From contig NZ_CP060720.1 in the NCBI RefSeq assembly GCF_014397115.1, positions 1,876,001 to 1,940,000 on the forward strand: a stretch of DNA of 64,000 nucleotides. Direction: 5' to 3'. A program made the position numbers and the translations under genes. Of this stretch, positions 36,711 through 46,212 are shown in pieces (within the stretch, counting starts at the first letter, position 1; each line of letters opens with the position of its first letter). The stretch is from Vagococcus carniphilus (GTDB taxonomy: Bacteria; Bacillota; Bacilli; Lactobacillales; Vagococcaceae). Below the pieces are notes generated by a model, which made no database searches, was not told where the DNA came from, and was given only the letters and a program-made list of their open reading frames with translations.

Positions 36711-37412
36711 ATGCTAAATTTTTTTAAGAATAACTATGGAAAAACAATGCTTATCTATTTATCTTGGTGGTTCATCTTATTTGGAACTTCAGCTATAGTA
36801 AAGCTATTAATTAGTCCTAAATATTACATGCTATTTTTCTATGGTGGTGTCATTTTAGTCACGTATATTATTTACTTAGTCATTCCATTTATTAAATTGA
36901 ATCGCTTAAGATTTAATCACTATATCAAATCAATTAAATTGCAAATGACTTTTCAGAGTTGGGTAGTATCTATTTTGCTTCTACTAATACTCTTTTTAGG
37001 AATTGGCGTTCATTCTAAACTAGGTCAAACAGAACTTATTCTAGCAAGTTTTGGTGGTTTTAATTGGTTCATTTATATGCAACCACCTCTAGTTGAAGAA
37101 CTATTATTTCGTGGTTTAATTCCTAGTTTTTTTTATAAAACCAGTACTAAATTCCTTGTATCAAACACTTTATTTGCAACGCTACATATAAAACAAGGGT
37201 TTCAAGGAATTATTATTTCGTTTATTCTAGGTGCACTATTATATTTTTTAGTTAAATATACCCAATCTCTTATTCCTAGCATGCTAGCCCATTACATTAT
37301 TAATGCTAATTTATCTCTAGCCCTACTCAGCGTTCTTTTTCTGACAATGATTCTTATTATGTTTTCAATTGTCAAAACTAAAAAAGAAACTAACCACTAT
37401 GAGAGGTTGTAG
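36711..37412 (+). CDS. CPBP-family intramembrane metalloprotease (Abi)
   Basis: This 233-aa membrane protein has about seven helices. CPBP motifs are visible: EExxxR in LVEELLFRGLIP, FATLHIKQG, and AHYIINANL. Related proteins process prenylated or peptide substrates or confer bacteriocin self-immunity; no bacteriocin gene is nearby. GTG at 36702 lies inside the GAGGAG site, so ATG at 36711 is preferred. Its TAG stop is part of the terminator stem. A second CPBP gene is at 42276. Confidence 0.85.
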   Translation: MLNFFKNNYGKTMLIYLSWWFILFGTSAIVKLLISPKYYMLFFYGGVILVTYIIYLVIPFIKLNRLRFNHYIKSIKLQMTFQSWVVSILLLLILFLGIGVHSKLGQTELILASFGGFNWFIYMQPPLVEELLFRGLIPSFFYKTSTKFLVSNTLFATLHIKQGFQGIIISFILGALLYFLVKYTQSLIPSMLAHYIINANLSLALLSVLFLTMILIMFSIVKTKKETNHYERL

Positions 37413-37444
37413 TCAAAGTGAAAATCACTTATCCTACAACCTCT
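37402..37444. terminator. Bidirectional terminator between the CPBP gene and tsaD
   Basis: An 11-bp perfect stem (37402-37412 with 37434-37444) is followed by TTTTTT on the plus strand. The stop codon of the CPBP gene lies in its 5' arm. An inner hairpin (AAGTGA/TCACTT) sits in the loop. Confidence 0.8.
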
Positions 37445-37449
37445 TTTTT

Positions 37450-38487
37450 CTATAAAGTTATACTTGGCTTAGCATTTAATGACCAATCAGCAAAATGACC
37501 TTTTTTAGCTTCAATAAAACCTGCCGCTCCAATCATTGCTGCGTTATCTCCACACAACTTAAACGGAGGAACAACAAAGTCAACATCAACTAGTTCTGAC
37601 TCAACAGCTTGTGTTAAACGTTCCCTTAATCCTTTATTAGCTGCAACTCCACCAGCCATAACTAATTGTTTAACATCATATTCCTGACAAGCACGAATTG
37701 TTTTTGAGACAAGAACATCTATAACACTGCTTTGAAAACTTGCAGCTAAATTATTATTATCCAAGGTCTCATTACGTTGTTCTGCATTATGAACTAAATT
37801 GATAAACGCACTTTTTAGTCCACTAAAACTAAAATCAAAATTATCTTCTTTCATCATAGCTCTTGGAAAATGATAAGTATCTTCTCCTAGATGAGCCATC
37901 TCATCAATTTCTTTTCCACTTGGGTAGCTTAATCCTAGGACCCGTCCAACTTTGTCATAGGCTTCACCACAAGCATCATCTCGTGTTTCACCAATAATTT
38001 CATAACTACCATGTTCTTTCATATAAACAAGTTCTGTATGTCCACCACTGACTAACAGAGCCATCATAGGAAAACTCATTTCTGATACAAATCTTGATGC
38101 ATAAATGTGGCCACTCATGTGGTTAACCGGAATAAGCGGTAACCCGTTTGCCCATGCAAAACTTTTTGCTGCTGTTAAACCAATTAAAAGAGCTCCAACT
38201 AAACCTGGTCCATACGTTACTGCAACTCCGCCTAGCTCATCAACTTTAATATCAGCTTCCTCAAGAGCTTCTTCCATACAGCCAATAATCTGCTCTACAT
38301 GGTGTCTACTAGCCACCTCAGGAACAACTCCACCAAAACGTTTATGACTATTTATTTGTGAGGCAATGATATTAGATAATATTTTATTACCGTCTTCAAT
38401 AACAGCCACACTTGTTTCATCACAACTACTTTCAATAGCTAATATTAATCTTCGTTCTTTATCTTTAAATATATCCAAATTCTTCAC
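37450..38487 (-). CDS. tsaD: tRNA N6-threonylcarbamoyladenosine transferase TsaD
   Basis: This 345-aa ASKHA-fold protein, with TsaB and TsaE, transfers threonylcarbamoyl to A37 of ANN-decoding tRNAs. The Fe-binding HMSGHIYAS motif, [11 protein letters not shown] start, [10 protein letters not shown] and [13 protein letters not shown] are present. It closes the tsaB-rimI-rimI-tsaD operon, three bases after the second rimI gene. Confidence 0.95.
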   Translation of the reverse strand: MKNLDIFKDKERRLILAIESSCDETSVAVIEDGNKILSNIIASQINSHKRFGGVVPEVASRHHVEQIIGCMEEALEEADIKVDELGGVAVTYGPGLVGALLIGLTAAKSFAWANGLPLIPVNHMSGHIYASRFVSEMSFPMMALLVSGGHTELVYMKEHGSYEIIGETRDDACGEAYDKVGRVLGLSYPSGKEIDEMAHLGEDTYHFPRAMMKEDNFDFSFSGLKSAFINLVHNAEQRNETLDNNNLAASFQSSVIDVLVSKTIRACQEYDVKQLVMAGGVAANKGLRERLTQAVESELVDVDFVVPPFKLCGDNAAMIGAAGFIEAKKGHFADWSLNAKPSITL

Positions 38488-38490
38488 TTC

Positions 38491-38940
38491 CTATAATGTT
38501 AGCTTTAAAATCAAGCCATCTTCTTTAGGAGCTTTATAGTAATTCTTTCTAAGTCCAATTTCTTCAAACTTAAAAGAACGATAAAACCCTAAAGCACTTG
38601 TATTACTTTGTCTCACTTCTAAAAAAAGCGAGCTAACTTTCATTTGCTTTAAGTTCTCAATAGCTTCTTTCAATAACTGAGTTCCTATTTTTTTTCGCTT
38701 AAAGTCTTTTGATACACTAACCAACTCAATTTCAGCTTCATCTAGAACAACTGAAATAATAATAAAACCTACTAAACACTTTTTCTCAAAGGATAAGAAA
38801 ATAGCTTTATTTTCTGACTCAAGCGACTCTAAAAACTGTTTTTCACTCCATGGTGATTTTTCATTAAAACTTTGTTCACTCAGTAAAAAACAAGCTTTAG
38901 CTAATTCTTCATGACTTAGTGCTACTGACTCTTTTTTCAT
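38491..38940 (-). CDS. rimI: RimI-type ribosomal-protein-alanine N-acetyltransferase (second copy)
   Basis: This 149-aa GNAT enzyme has the acetyl-CoA loop KRKKIGTQLLKEA and motif B SLFLEVRQSNTSALGFYRSFKFEEIGLRKNYY-like features typical of RimI. RimI acetylates the N-terminal alanine of S18. It overlaps the upstream GNAT gene by four bases and lies three bases before tsaD, a conserved position. Confidence 0.85.
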   Translation of the reverse strand: MKKESVALSHEELAKACFLLSEQSFNEKSPWSEKQFLESLESENKAIFLSFEKKCLVGFIIISVVLDEAEIELVSVSKDFKRKKIGTQLLKEAIENLKQMKVSSLFLEVRQSNTSALGFYRSFKFEEIGLRKNYYKAPKEDGLILKLTL

Positions 38941-39464
38941 TCATTCTCCTCTATCACATAAAGCATGTCTAAAGCATCTTCTTGATTGTCTTTATAATAG
39001 TTAGGTTTAATACCATTCGTAAAAAAACCATACTTTTCATAAAATGATATAGCAACACGATTAGATGCTTTTACCTCTAAACTTAAAGTTAAACAGTCTT
39101 TTCTGATGGCAAAAAGTTCAGCTTGTTTTAACAATTCTTTCCCTAATCCTTTTTGTTGAAAATTTGGTAGAACTGCAATATTAGTGATATGAGCATCAGA
39201 TCCTTCTATTCGGATACCAATAAACCCTACTAATTCTCCGTGATTAAGTGCTTTTAAATATAAGCCATTCTGTTTCTTATTTAGCTCTATCCAAAAAACG
39301 GTATAACTCCAAGGTGATTTACCGTAGACTTGTTTTAATAAGTATTGCAGCACATAAATATCCGTGATTTTAGCAACTTCGAATGTAATGATTTCTTCTC
39401 CAATTTCCACTTGCTTATAACTCACTTCTCTTTTATTTTTAAACGTCCTAAACTCTTTCCACAT
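38937..39464 (-). CDS. RimI-like N-acetyltransferase (first copy)
   Basis: This 175-aa GNAT protein has FQQKGLGKELLKQA and LSLEVKASNRVAISFYEKYGF, with NYYKDNQEDALDML near the end as in RimI. It carries about 25 extra N-terminal residues compared with the second copy. Several in-frame ATGs exist; 39464 follows GAGG at about nine bases and overlaps tsaB by 17 bases, more reasonable than the 39488 start. Which copy acts on S18 is unknown. Confidence 0.82.
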   Translation of the reverse strand: MWKEFRTFKNKREVSYKQVEIGEEIITFEVAKITDIYVLQYLLKQVYGKSPWSYTVFWIELNKKQNGLYLKALNHGELVGFIGIRIEGSDAHITNIAVLPNFQQKGLGKELLKQAELFAIRKDCLTLSLEVKASNRVAISFYEKYGFFTNGIKPNYYKDNQEDALDMLYVIEENE

Positions 39465-40176
39465 AGTTAGAATCCTCATTTGACACATGCTTTTCTAACC
39501 ATTTTTCTTCTGCTTCAACTTTTTTCAAATAACGAGGGGTAAATTTTTCAACACTCTCTATTTCACTGTATAAATTTTCTAATACTAAGAATGACGCTGG
39601 ATTAATTTCATTATTTAAAGGTGACTCATCGTATTGCATTTCTTTATTTTCTCTTTGATTAATTAAAGAGATGAATTCAGGTAAATCTGCTCCAACAAAA
39701 AAGATTGGTTGATTTACTTCAGCTAGTTGATCTAGCCATGATTCAAAAAAGATATGTTGATCCCCAATAACTGAAATAAGTTGATTATCCTGCCATTGAT
39801 AAGCACCAGTATAAACATTTTGTCTTCTAGCGTTAATGATTGGAACAATTAAACCATCAAATTTTTTCTTAGACGCTGCAATTAAAGCTAAACTCGATAC
39901 ACTATAAAGTTTTAAATTTAATGTCCAAGCCAATGTTTTAGCTGTTGTAACACCAATCCTTAATCCTGTATATGACCCTGGGCCTTCTGCAACAATAATT
40001 TTTTCTAAATCTTTTGGTTGTTTGTTGTTAGACTCAAACAAGAAATCAATTGCAGGCATTAACGTAGTGCTATGATTTTTTTGAGTGGCAGTAAAATAAC
40101 TACCTATTAATTTGTTATTTTCTCCTAAACAAAGTGACATACTTTGATTGGAAGTATCTATTCCTAATACTGTCAT
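39448..40176 (-). CDS. tsaB: tRNA threonylcarbamoyladenosine biosynthesis protein TsaB
   Basis: This 242-aa TsaD paralogue acts as its partner in t6A synthesis. It starts with LGIDTSNQSMSLCLG and has EGPGSYTGLRIGVTTAKTLAW, the TsaB signature; it lacks the metal-binding His motif of TsaD, as expected. It is the first gene of the t6A/RimI operon. Confidence 0.93.
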   Translation of the reverse strand: MTVLGIDTSNQSMSLCLGENNKLIGSYFTATQKNHSTTLMPAIDFLFESNNKQPKDLEKIIVAEGPGSYTGLRIGVTTAKTLAWTLNLKLYSVSSLALIAASKKKFDGLIVPIINARRQNVYTGAYQWQDNQLISVIGDQHIFFESWLDQLAEVNQPIFFVGADLPEFISLINQRENKEMQYDESPLNNEINPASFLVLENLYSEIESVEKFTPRYLKKVEAEEKWLEKHVSNEDSNYVERV

Positions 40177-40267
40177 TTACATCGACCCTTTTTTCTTTGT
40201 ATTCTGGTATATTGTAGCATATTTTAGGTCATTCGCCCATATTTGTGTTATCTCTAAAACTAGACAA

Positions 40268-40306
40268 TAAAAGGCAAAAGCAACTTTTACTTAATTGCTT
40301 TTGCCC
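40268..40306 (-). terminator. Terminator after the Nudix gene
   Basis: An 11-bp perfect stem (40273-40283 with 40295-40305) is followed by TTTTATTG on the minus strand, immediately after the stop at 40311. Confidence 0.8.
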
Positions 40307-40310
40307 ATCA

Positions 40311-40844
40311 CTATTCATATTTATATGAACCATAAGTTGTTTTCATTTCAAATAAAAGTGAAATTAAATGCTCATGATAAGGGATAAAGTCTCCAATTTC
40401 CATCATTTTTCTAATCTCTTCAAGTGTTGCCCATCTGACATCTTGAACTTCTTCTACTTGAAGAACAACTTCATTGATATCAACATCTTCTTCAATCAAG
40501 TAATAGTCCTCGAATCCCTTGGTAAAACTAACCGATAGCTGTGGCAATTGTCCTTTAAGGGAAAAATCTAAACCTAGCTCTTCTTTAATTTCTCTTTGAG
40601 CTGCCTCCGCGCTTGTTTCACCACTAATCGCACTACCACTTACAGAAATATCCCACATATTAGCCCAAGTTTTTTTAGTGGATTGTCTTTTTTGAATTAA
40701 CATTTGATTCTTTTTATTAAAAATACATCCTCCAATAACAATTCGATATTCATCTGTTTTTAGCTCTTCATCACTAATAACTGTTTTGGATAATTTTACT
40801 CTATCTACAGTATACGCATCCCATTTCTCAACCAAATGCCTCAT
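40311..40844 (-). CDS. Nudix hydrolase
   Basis: This 177-aa protein has a complete Nudix box, G-x5-E-x7-REIKEELGL (GSAISGETSAEAAQ then REIKEELGL), for Mg-dependent pyrophosphate hydrolysis. The leading WDAYTVDRVKLSKTV is shared with isopentenyl-diphosphate-isomerase-like Nudix proteins of Firmicutes; the true substrate is unknown. A TTG three codons in (40835) has better spacing from AAGGATGAGG than the ATG. It lies nine bases after the CorC-like gene, in one operon. Confidence 0.87.
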   Translation of the reverse strand: MRHLVEKWDAYTVDRVKLSKTVISDEELKTDEYRIVIGGCIFNKKNQMLIQKRQSTKKTWANMWDISVSGSAISGETSAEAAQREIKEELGLDFSLKGQLPQLSVSFTKGFEDYYLIEEDVDINEVVLQVEEVQDVRWATLEEIRKMMEIGDFIPYHEHLISLLFEMKTTYGSYKYE

Positions 40845-40853
40845 CCTTTTTTG

Positions 40854-42149
40854 TTATTTTCTTGTATCTTTAATTTTAATCTTCTCGACGACTGTTTGTC
40901 TAACTAATAATATCGTAAAAATGACCCCTTCTACTTCAAAAGAAAATCCTTTTTCGACTTCACTTGGATAAACACTTGTACAATAACCACCTAAAGTAAC
41001 ATTCCCATTGGGGTCTTCCATATCATCTAAATTGAAAAAATGTCTAATTTCATCTAATTCAATTTTGCCTTCAACTAAATATTCATTTATTCCAATAGAC
41101 TGAATCTTTTCTTTTTCAGTATCTAGCTCATCTTGAATATCTCCAACAATTTCTTCAACAATATCTTCAATAGTGACAATTCCAACAGTTCCTCCATATT
41201 CATCGACTACCATTGCGATGTGTTTATGATCTTCCTGCATTTTTTTTAAGACATCTTTAACGACCATTGTTTCCATAACCACAATAGGTTTTGCAACTTC
41301 TTCAGCAATTAGACGATGATCGTCTATATATGAAGTTCTAACTAATTGCTGCAACGTCACATAACCCATAATTTCATCTTTTGATTCCTTGATAACAGGG
41401 AAGCGACTATAACCAACATCTAAAATTTTAGGAATCGCCTCTTTAACAGTCATGTCATAATCTAATACTTTCATATCAAGTCGATTCGTCATAATCTCCT
41501 TAACTTGTCTTTCATCAAATTCAAAAATATTAGATAGATACTCAAATTCTTCTTTATTAATTTCACCTTTATCTAAACTATCAGCTGCGACTAATAATAT
41601 TTCCTCTTCAGAAAGGGTTTCTTCTGCCTCACCTATCATATGAATACCAAAAGCTTTTCCGATTAAATTAGCCGAATGATTTAATAGTTTGATAAATAAA
41701 TAAGTCATTTTATAAAAAATATGTAATGGCTTAGCTATTGCTAAAACTACTTTCTCAGAATTAGCAATACTATAAGACTTAGGTAGTAATTCCCCTACCA
41801 CTACTTCTACAAATGTGACCAAAAAGTAAGAAAGAATCAAAGAAACAGTTAGTGAGACACTTTTACTTAATGGTAATTGTCCAATTAATGGGGCTAGTAG
41901 TGACCGAACTGTTTCCTCACCAACACCACCAATAATTAAAGTAGTCAATGTAATACCAAGTTGGCATGCACTCAAATAATCATCCAAATGATGAACTAAA
42001 TGAAGAGCCAATTTGGCATTTTTTTCCCCATTTGCTTCTAGTTGCTCCAATTTAGAAGACCTCACCTTTACTAATGAGAATTCTGCTGCAACAAAAAGAG
42101 CTGTAATATAAATCATAACAGCAATGAGTATTAATTTAACACCTATCAT
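40854..42149 (-). CDS. HlyC/CorC-family (CNNM-like) membrane transporter
   Basis: This 431-aa protein has a DUF21/CNNM membrane domain with four helices (about 1-190), a CBS pair (about 205-325) and a CorC_HlyC C-terminal domain (about 345-425). Homologues export or regulate Mg2+ or Co2+; the hemolysin name is historical. Conserved MVVDEYGGTVGIVTIEDIVEEIVGDIQDE is split between the CBS end and linker. It is followed in the operon by the Nudix gene. Confidence 0.9.
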   Translation of the reverse strand: MIGVKLILIAVMIYITALFVAAEFSLVKVRSSKLEQLEANGEKNAKLALHLVHHLDDYLSACQLGITLTTLIIGGVGEETVRSLLAPLIGQLPLSKSVSLTVSLILSYFLVTFVEVVVGELLPKSYSIANSEKVVLAIAKPLHIFYKMTYLFIKLLNHSANLIGKAFGIHMIGEAEETLSEEEILLVAADSLDKGEINKEEFEYLSNIFEFDERQVKEIMTNRLDMKVLDYDMTVKEAIPKILDVGYSRFPVIKESKDEIMGYVTLQQLVRTSYIDDHRLIAEEVAKPIVVMETMVVKDVLKKMQEDHKHIAMVVDEYGGTVGIVTIEDIVEEIVGDIQDELDTEKEKIQSIGINEYLVEGKIELDEIRHFFNLDDMEDPNGNVTLGGYCTSVYPSEVEKGFSFEVEGVIFTILLVRQTVVEKIKIKDTRK

Positions 42150-42275
42150 TTAAACACCTCAACGTTTTTTACGTTTATTCTAATCAAAAAGAAGCCAAAT
42201 TTTAGGAAGTCTATTTAGAGAAAAAATTCCTCAAAATTATTCCTATTTACTGGCCTCTTATTTTGATTTATTTTC

Positions 42276-42983
42276 CTATATTAGGAATAAAAAAGCAATT
42301 GTTGCTAATAAATTATTGAAAAAATGGACCATCATACTATCAATTATACGTCCTCTTCTCAAGTAAGCATGACACATCACACCACCTAAAGCCGCATAAA
42401 TCAAAAACGAAATAATATTGGTTGACTGATGGAGACTTGAGAAAAATAGTGATGTCATAATTAACATAAACCAGTTTGGACTATCCTTAAATAGAGTTAC
42501 TTTGGGGATACCACGAATCACTAACTCCTCTAAAATTGGAGCTAAAAGAGTCAACTGGATAACCATCAATAAGATAAACCAATTGGATGGACTTTTATTA
42601 ATAAGCATCCGAATCATCTCATCATTTTGTGATTCAGAATTACCATAAATAAACTCCATACTCAAACCACCAATAAAGGTAATTAAACTACCCGTTAAAA
42701 AATACCCAAAGGAAATTCCAACATCTTTTAATGTTAGCTGAATCTTATCTTCTTGATTTTTCTCTTTGTAATATTTCCAAATATAACGAGTAATAAAAAA
42801 ACTAATAACTAGCCAAACGACTGTAATAAACACATCTAAAAATACAATTTTTTTCCCATACAATACTAAAAATACAGCTGATAGAAAACTGGGCACTTGA
42901 CTTAATAAAAAGAAACCTAGACAAATCAACCCATTAACAAGTACAAATTTAATCCATTTAGAAACTTTGTTTGTTTCTTTCAT
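42276..42983 (-). CDS. CPBP-family intramembrane metalloprotease (second copy)
   Basis: This 235-aa protein has about seven membrane helices. CPBP motifs: APILEELVIRGIP (EExxxR), FFSSLHQSTN and MVHFFNNLLAT. Substrate unknown. It lies 22 bp after the GalT-like gene, probably the third gene of a galE-galT-like-CPBP transcript. It is not closely similar by eye to the copy at 36711 beyond the motifs. Confidence 0.85.
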   Translation of the reverse strand: MKETNKVSKWIKFVLVNGLICLGFFLLSQVPSFLSAVFLVLYGKKIVFLDVFITVVWLVISFFITRYIWKYYKEKNQEDKIQLTLKDVGISFGYFLTGSLITFIGGLSMEFIYGNSESQNDEMIRMLINKSPSNWFILLMVIQLTLLAPILEELVIRGIPKVTLFKDSPNWFMLIMTSLFFSSLHQSTNIISFLIYAALGGVMCHAYLRRGRIIDSMMVHFFNNLLATIAFLFLI

Positions 42984-43005
42984 ATTTCACCCGACACGTC
43001 CTTCT

Positions 43006-44271
43006 TTAAAGTGTATCAATAAATCTTAAAAAGGCTTTTTGTCCATCTTGAGGACGTCTAAAAATTGACTGTTTCGCCATATTTTCTGTTATAACAGCAA
43101 GGTTAGTTTCGTTTATTTCGACATCTTGTTTTAAATTAATAACACCAAGCTGGTCAACTGGATAGGCGTCTTCATGAATAATTGCCTCATATGCTTTACT
43201 CCTACTAAACTCTGATGAAGCATCTTGTAAAATCATCTCAACAATATAAGCATCTTCTTCTTTTCTAAAGACTGGTAAGACCGAATGTAAATCTTTCCCA
43301 TCCTCGTCTTTTGCAATAATATCTAAAGACGGATAAGAATATTGTTGCCATTTTAAAGTCACATATTCTAACGCATTCATCAAGTTTTTCTTGGAAGTTG
43401 TTTTTAATCGAATAACAGAAGTTGGCCAATTTACTAAAGATGCCTCAACTGTCACAAACCCTGGAATATCAAACATAAAATTATTATCTGCTAAAGCTAA
43501 TGGCATTTGATTATCACCGCCATATAAGAAGCCATGTGGAGATAGCTTAATCACTTCTGGATCTAAACTCACAAAATAATGAGGATAAACATCTACCAAT
43601 TGAAGCATCGTTTCTTGTAATTGACGATTCATAACTAAAGGCTGATGATTCTCAGGGGTGAAAATGCTATGTTCACGTAATAAAGGTTTGGGATGATAAT
43701 AAAATCCCCAACTTTCACCTTTTAAATTCATACGTATTAGTCGCTTATTCGTATTTTCTACCTTACCATGCCCCTCACTTTCAAAACAATAAGGACACAT
43801 TGTAAACTCACTAGTTGACTGCCATTTTTTTGATTGGATAATAAATGAATAATCATCTAACGTTTCACTTTTATATTGGTTATTTTCCTCATTGACGTAA
43901 CCATTTGTTAGATTCATCAAATAAAAATAATCAGTCGCCTCTTTCTCGGAAGTGTCGTAATGCTGTGAAAATAACGCATTCACAACTGAGGGTGGTGGCG
44001 TTAAGAAACTCATTAATTTAGCATTTAATTCTGCTTTTTCTTCGAAGTTTTTTAAATCAATCAATTCATTTTTTTCAGCTACCAATAACAATTCCTGAAC
44101 AAGTTCTTTTGAAGATTTAATTTGCGTCTCTTCTTCAATTTCTTCCTCTTCGTTTACTGGCCCTACTAATGCTATTACTTGATTTTCTAGATACAAACGA
44201 TCTAGTTCCATCCAACCACCTGATTGAAGGGCGATACTAATAAAATCATGAACTACTTTATTCTTAATCAT
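43006..44271 (-). CDS. GalT class II-like hexose-1-phosphate uridylyltransferase homologue, active site divergent
   Basis: This 421-aa protein resembles Firmicute class II galactose-1-phosphate uridylyltransferases: FISIALQSGG start, FYLMNLTN (117-123), MCPYCFESEG (158-167), YPHYFVSLDP and VNWPTSVIRL. The nucleotidyl-transfer segment, which in class II enzymes contains SHDHFQGG, reads SPHGFLYGGDNQ at 244-255, so the His pair is not conserved; one His (246) remains. It is also shorter than the usual ~490 aa. It follows galE by 18 bp. It may be a uridylyltransferase with altered chemistry or a non-catalytic relative. No galK is present. Confidence 0.6.
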   Translation of the reverse strand: MIKNKVVHDFISIALQSGGWMELDRLYLENQVIALVGPVNEEEEIEEETQIKSSKELVQELLLVAEKNELIDLKNFEEKAELNAKLMSFLTPPPSVVNALFSQHYDTSEKEATDYFYLMNLTNGYVNEENNQYKSETLDDYSFIIQSKKWQSTSEFTMCPYCFESEGHGKVENTNKRLIRMNLKGESWGFYYHPKPLLREHSIFTPENHQPLVMNRQLQETMLQLVDVYPHYFVSLDPEVIKLSPHGFLYGGDNQMPLALADNNFMFDIPGFVTVEASLVNWPTSVIRLKTTSKKNLMNALEYVTLKWQQYSYPSLDIIAKDEDGKDLHSVLPVFRKEEDAYIVEMILQDASSEFSRSKAYEAIIHEDAYPVDQLGVINLKQDVEINETNLAVITENMAKQSIFRRPQDGQKAFLRFIDTL

Positions 44272-44289
44272 TAACCATGCTCCTCAAAA

Positions 44290-45273
44290 TTAATAGCCAT
44301 TTGGTCGGCTAACATGCCAAGCCCAAGCTGTTTCAAAGATTGTTTTTATATCTGTATATTGCGGTTGCCATCCTAAAATTTCTTTTGCTTTTTCAGGAGA
44401 AGCTACTAACACAGCTGGATCACCAGCTCTTTTTTCAGAAACGGCTGAAGGAATTTCTTTTCCAGTCACAAGACGAGCTTCATCAATCATTTGTTTTACA
44501 GAGAATCCTTCACTACTTCCTAAATTAAAAATATTGCTTTCATTTCCTTTTGATAAGTAGTCTAAAGCTAAAACATGTGCTGCCCCTAAATCGACGACAT
44601 GAACATAATCTCTTACACAAGTTCCATCTTCAGTTGGGTAATCATCTCCAAAAATAGAAATTTTTTCTCGTTGACCCAAAGCTGTCTGCAAAATAATTGG
44701 AACTAGATGAGTTTCAGGATTATGATCTTCTCCAATTGACGTATCTAAACTAGCTCCTGCCACATTGAAGTAACGTAAGGCAACAAACTTAATACCGTAC
44801 GCTTCATCACACCAACGCATCATCTTTTCCATCATTAATTTACTTTCACCATAGGGGTTTTTAGGATTAGTCGGTGTTGTTTCTAAAATAGGAACTTCTT
44901 TTGGTTCTCCATAAGTCGCAGCAGTTGAAGAGAAAACTATTTTTTTAACACCAGTTTCTTTCATTACTTCAAGGGTAATTTGTGTTCCATAAACATTATT
45001 ATTAAAATATTTCAAAGGATTTTCGACAGACTCTCCTACTAATGAACTGGCAGCAAAATGAACCACTCCAGAAATAGACTCTTTTTTAAACACAGATAAC
45101 ATAAACTCTTTATCTCTGATATCACCTTCGTAAAAAGTTGCTTTTTCATGAATTGCTTCTTTATGCCCTGTTAAAAGGTTATCAATAACGATAACTTCTT
45201 CTCCTTTATTAATTAGTGCTTGGACTGTATGAGAGCCGATATAACCTGCTCCCCCTAGTACTGCAATTGCCAT
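44290..45273 (-). CDS. galE: UDP-glucose 4-epimerase
   Basis: This 327-aa SDR-family enzyme interconverts UDP-galactose and UDP-glucose, for galactose use and surface polysaccharide. GGAGYIGSH is the NAD-binding loop; SSTAATYG and the YGESK motif supply the catalytic Ser/Thr, Tyr and Lys; HNPETHLVP and [18 protein letters not shown] are typical of GalE. It has a good ribosome site (AGGAGG). Confidence 0.95.
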   Translation of the reverse strand: MAIAVLGGAGYIGSHTVQALINKGEEVIVIDNLLTGHKEAIHEKATFYEGDIRDKEFMLSVFKKESISGVVHFAASSLVGESVENPLKYFNNNVYGTQITLEVMKETGVKKIVFSSTAATYGEPKEVPILETTPTNPKNPYGESKLMMEKMMRWCDEAYGIKFVALRYFNVAGASLDTSIGEDHNPETHLVPIILQTALGQREKISIFGDDYPTEDGTCVRDYVHVVDLGAAHVLALDYLSKGNESNIFNLGSSEGFSVKQMIDEARLVTGKEIPSAVSEKRAGDPAVLVASPEKAKEILGWQPQYTDIKTIFETAWAWHVSRPNGY

Positions 45274-45388
45274 AACATGAATCCTCCTCTGATCTTTCGC
45301 ACAATAAGTGCCACTCCTTACTATTTTACACTAAAAATAGACTTATGAATACAGTAAAAAAAAGACTTCTATTGTAAAAATAGACAAA

Positions 45389-45424
45389 AAAACTGAAGTT
45401 AACTCGATTGTTAACCTCAGTTTT
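45389..45424 (-). terminator. Terminator after nagB
   Basis: A 15-bp stem (45389-45403 with 45410-45424, one wobble pair on the minus strand) is followed by a T-run, just after the nagB stop at 45436. Confidence 0.85.
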
Positions 45425-45435
45425 CTATTTTTTAT

Positions 45436-46143
45436 TTATTTTAAATCTTTTGCCGCAGCTTCATCTACAATTACGATGACATCTGAATGACTTTGAAGTG
45501 CACTTGCTGGTACGGCTTCTGTCATAGGTCCTTCAATTGTGTTTAAAATAGCTTCAGCTTTTTTAGGTCCATAGGCTAATAAAATAATTTTTTTAGCTTG
45601 AAGAATTGATTTAATTCCCATTGAATAAGCGTGAGTAGGCACATCTTCTTTTTTAGCAAAGTTACGACTATTCGCTTCAATTGTTGATTCTGTTAATTCA
45701 ACTTCACTTGTTGTTCCTTCAAAAGAAGCTCCTGGTTCATTGAATCCAATATGCCCATTTTCACCAATACCCAAAATTTGAATGTCGATAGGGTTCTCAG
45801 CAATAATTTGATCGTATCGTTCACATTCCTTTTTACCATCAGTTACTGTTCCATCAGGTAAATAGTTATGATTAAATGGCTTTTCATTAAATAAATGTTT
45901 CTTCATAAAATAATGATAGCTTTGGTCATTCGTTGATTCTAATCCCACATACTCATCTAAGTTAACAGAATTCATATTAGTGAAATCTAAATCACTTGCA
46001 ACTAACTCTTTATATAAAGTTTCAGGCGTACTACCTGTTGCTAATCCCAATGTTTTGACATTTCCAGTAGCCATTTCTTCTTTAATAATTTCAAATGCCT
46101 TTTTTCCACCTTCAACACTATCTTTTACTTTTATAATTTTCAT
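45436..46143 (-). CDS. nagB: Glucosamine-6-phosphate deaminase
   Basis: This 235-aa enzyme converts GlcN6P to fructose-6-P and ammonia, opposing GlmS encoded 2 kb away. [12 protein letters not shown] is the phosphate loop; [23 protein letters not shown] (catalytic Asp/His region) and [13 protein letters not shown] are present. The short form (about 235 aa) is the Gram-positive type without the allosteric extension of the E. coli enzyme. It has its own promoter. Confidence 0.95.
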   Translation of the reverse strand: MKIIKVKDSVEGGKKAFEIIKEEMATGNVKTLGLATGSTPETLYKELVASDLDFTNMNSVNLDEYVGLESTNDQSYHYFMKKHLFNEKPFNHNYLPDGTVTDGKKECERYDQIIAENPIDIQILGIGENGHIGFNEPGASFEGTTSEVELTESTIEANSRNFAKKEDVPTHAYSMGIKSILQAKKIILLAYGPKKAEAILNTIEGPMTEAVPASALQSHSDVIVIVDEAAAKDLK

Positions 46144-46173
46144 AAGTACGCCTCCGTAATTTGGTATAGTCCA

Positions 46174-46202
46174 ATTATAACGCCTGATTTATTTAAAGAC
46201 AA
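46174..46202 (-). promoter_or_regulatory. Sigma-A promoter of nagB
   Basis: The minus strand shows TTGTCT (46197-46202), a 17-bp spacer and TATAAT (46174-46179), about 30 bases before nagB. Confidence 0.65.
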
Positions 46203-46212
46203 GACTTACGAA

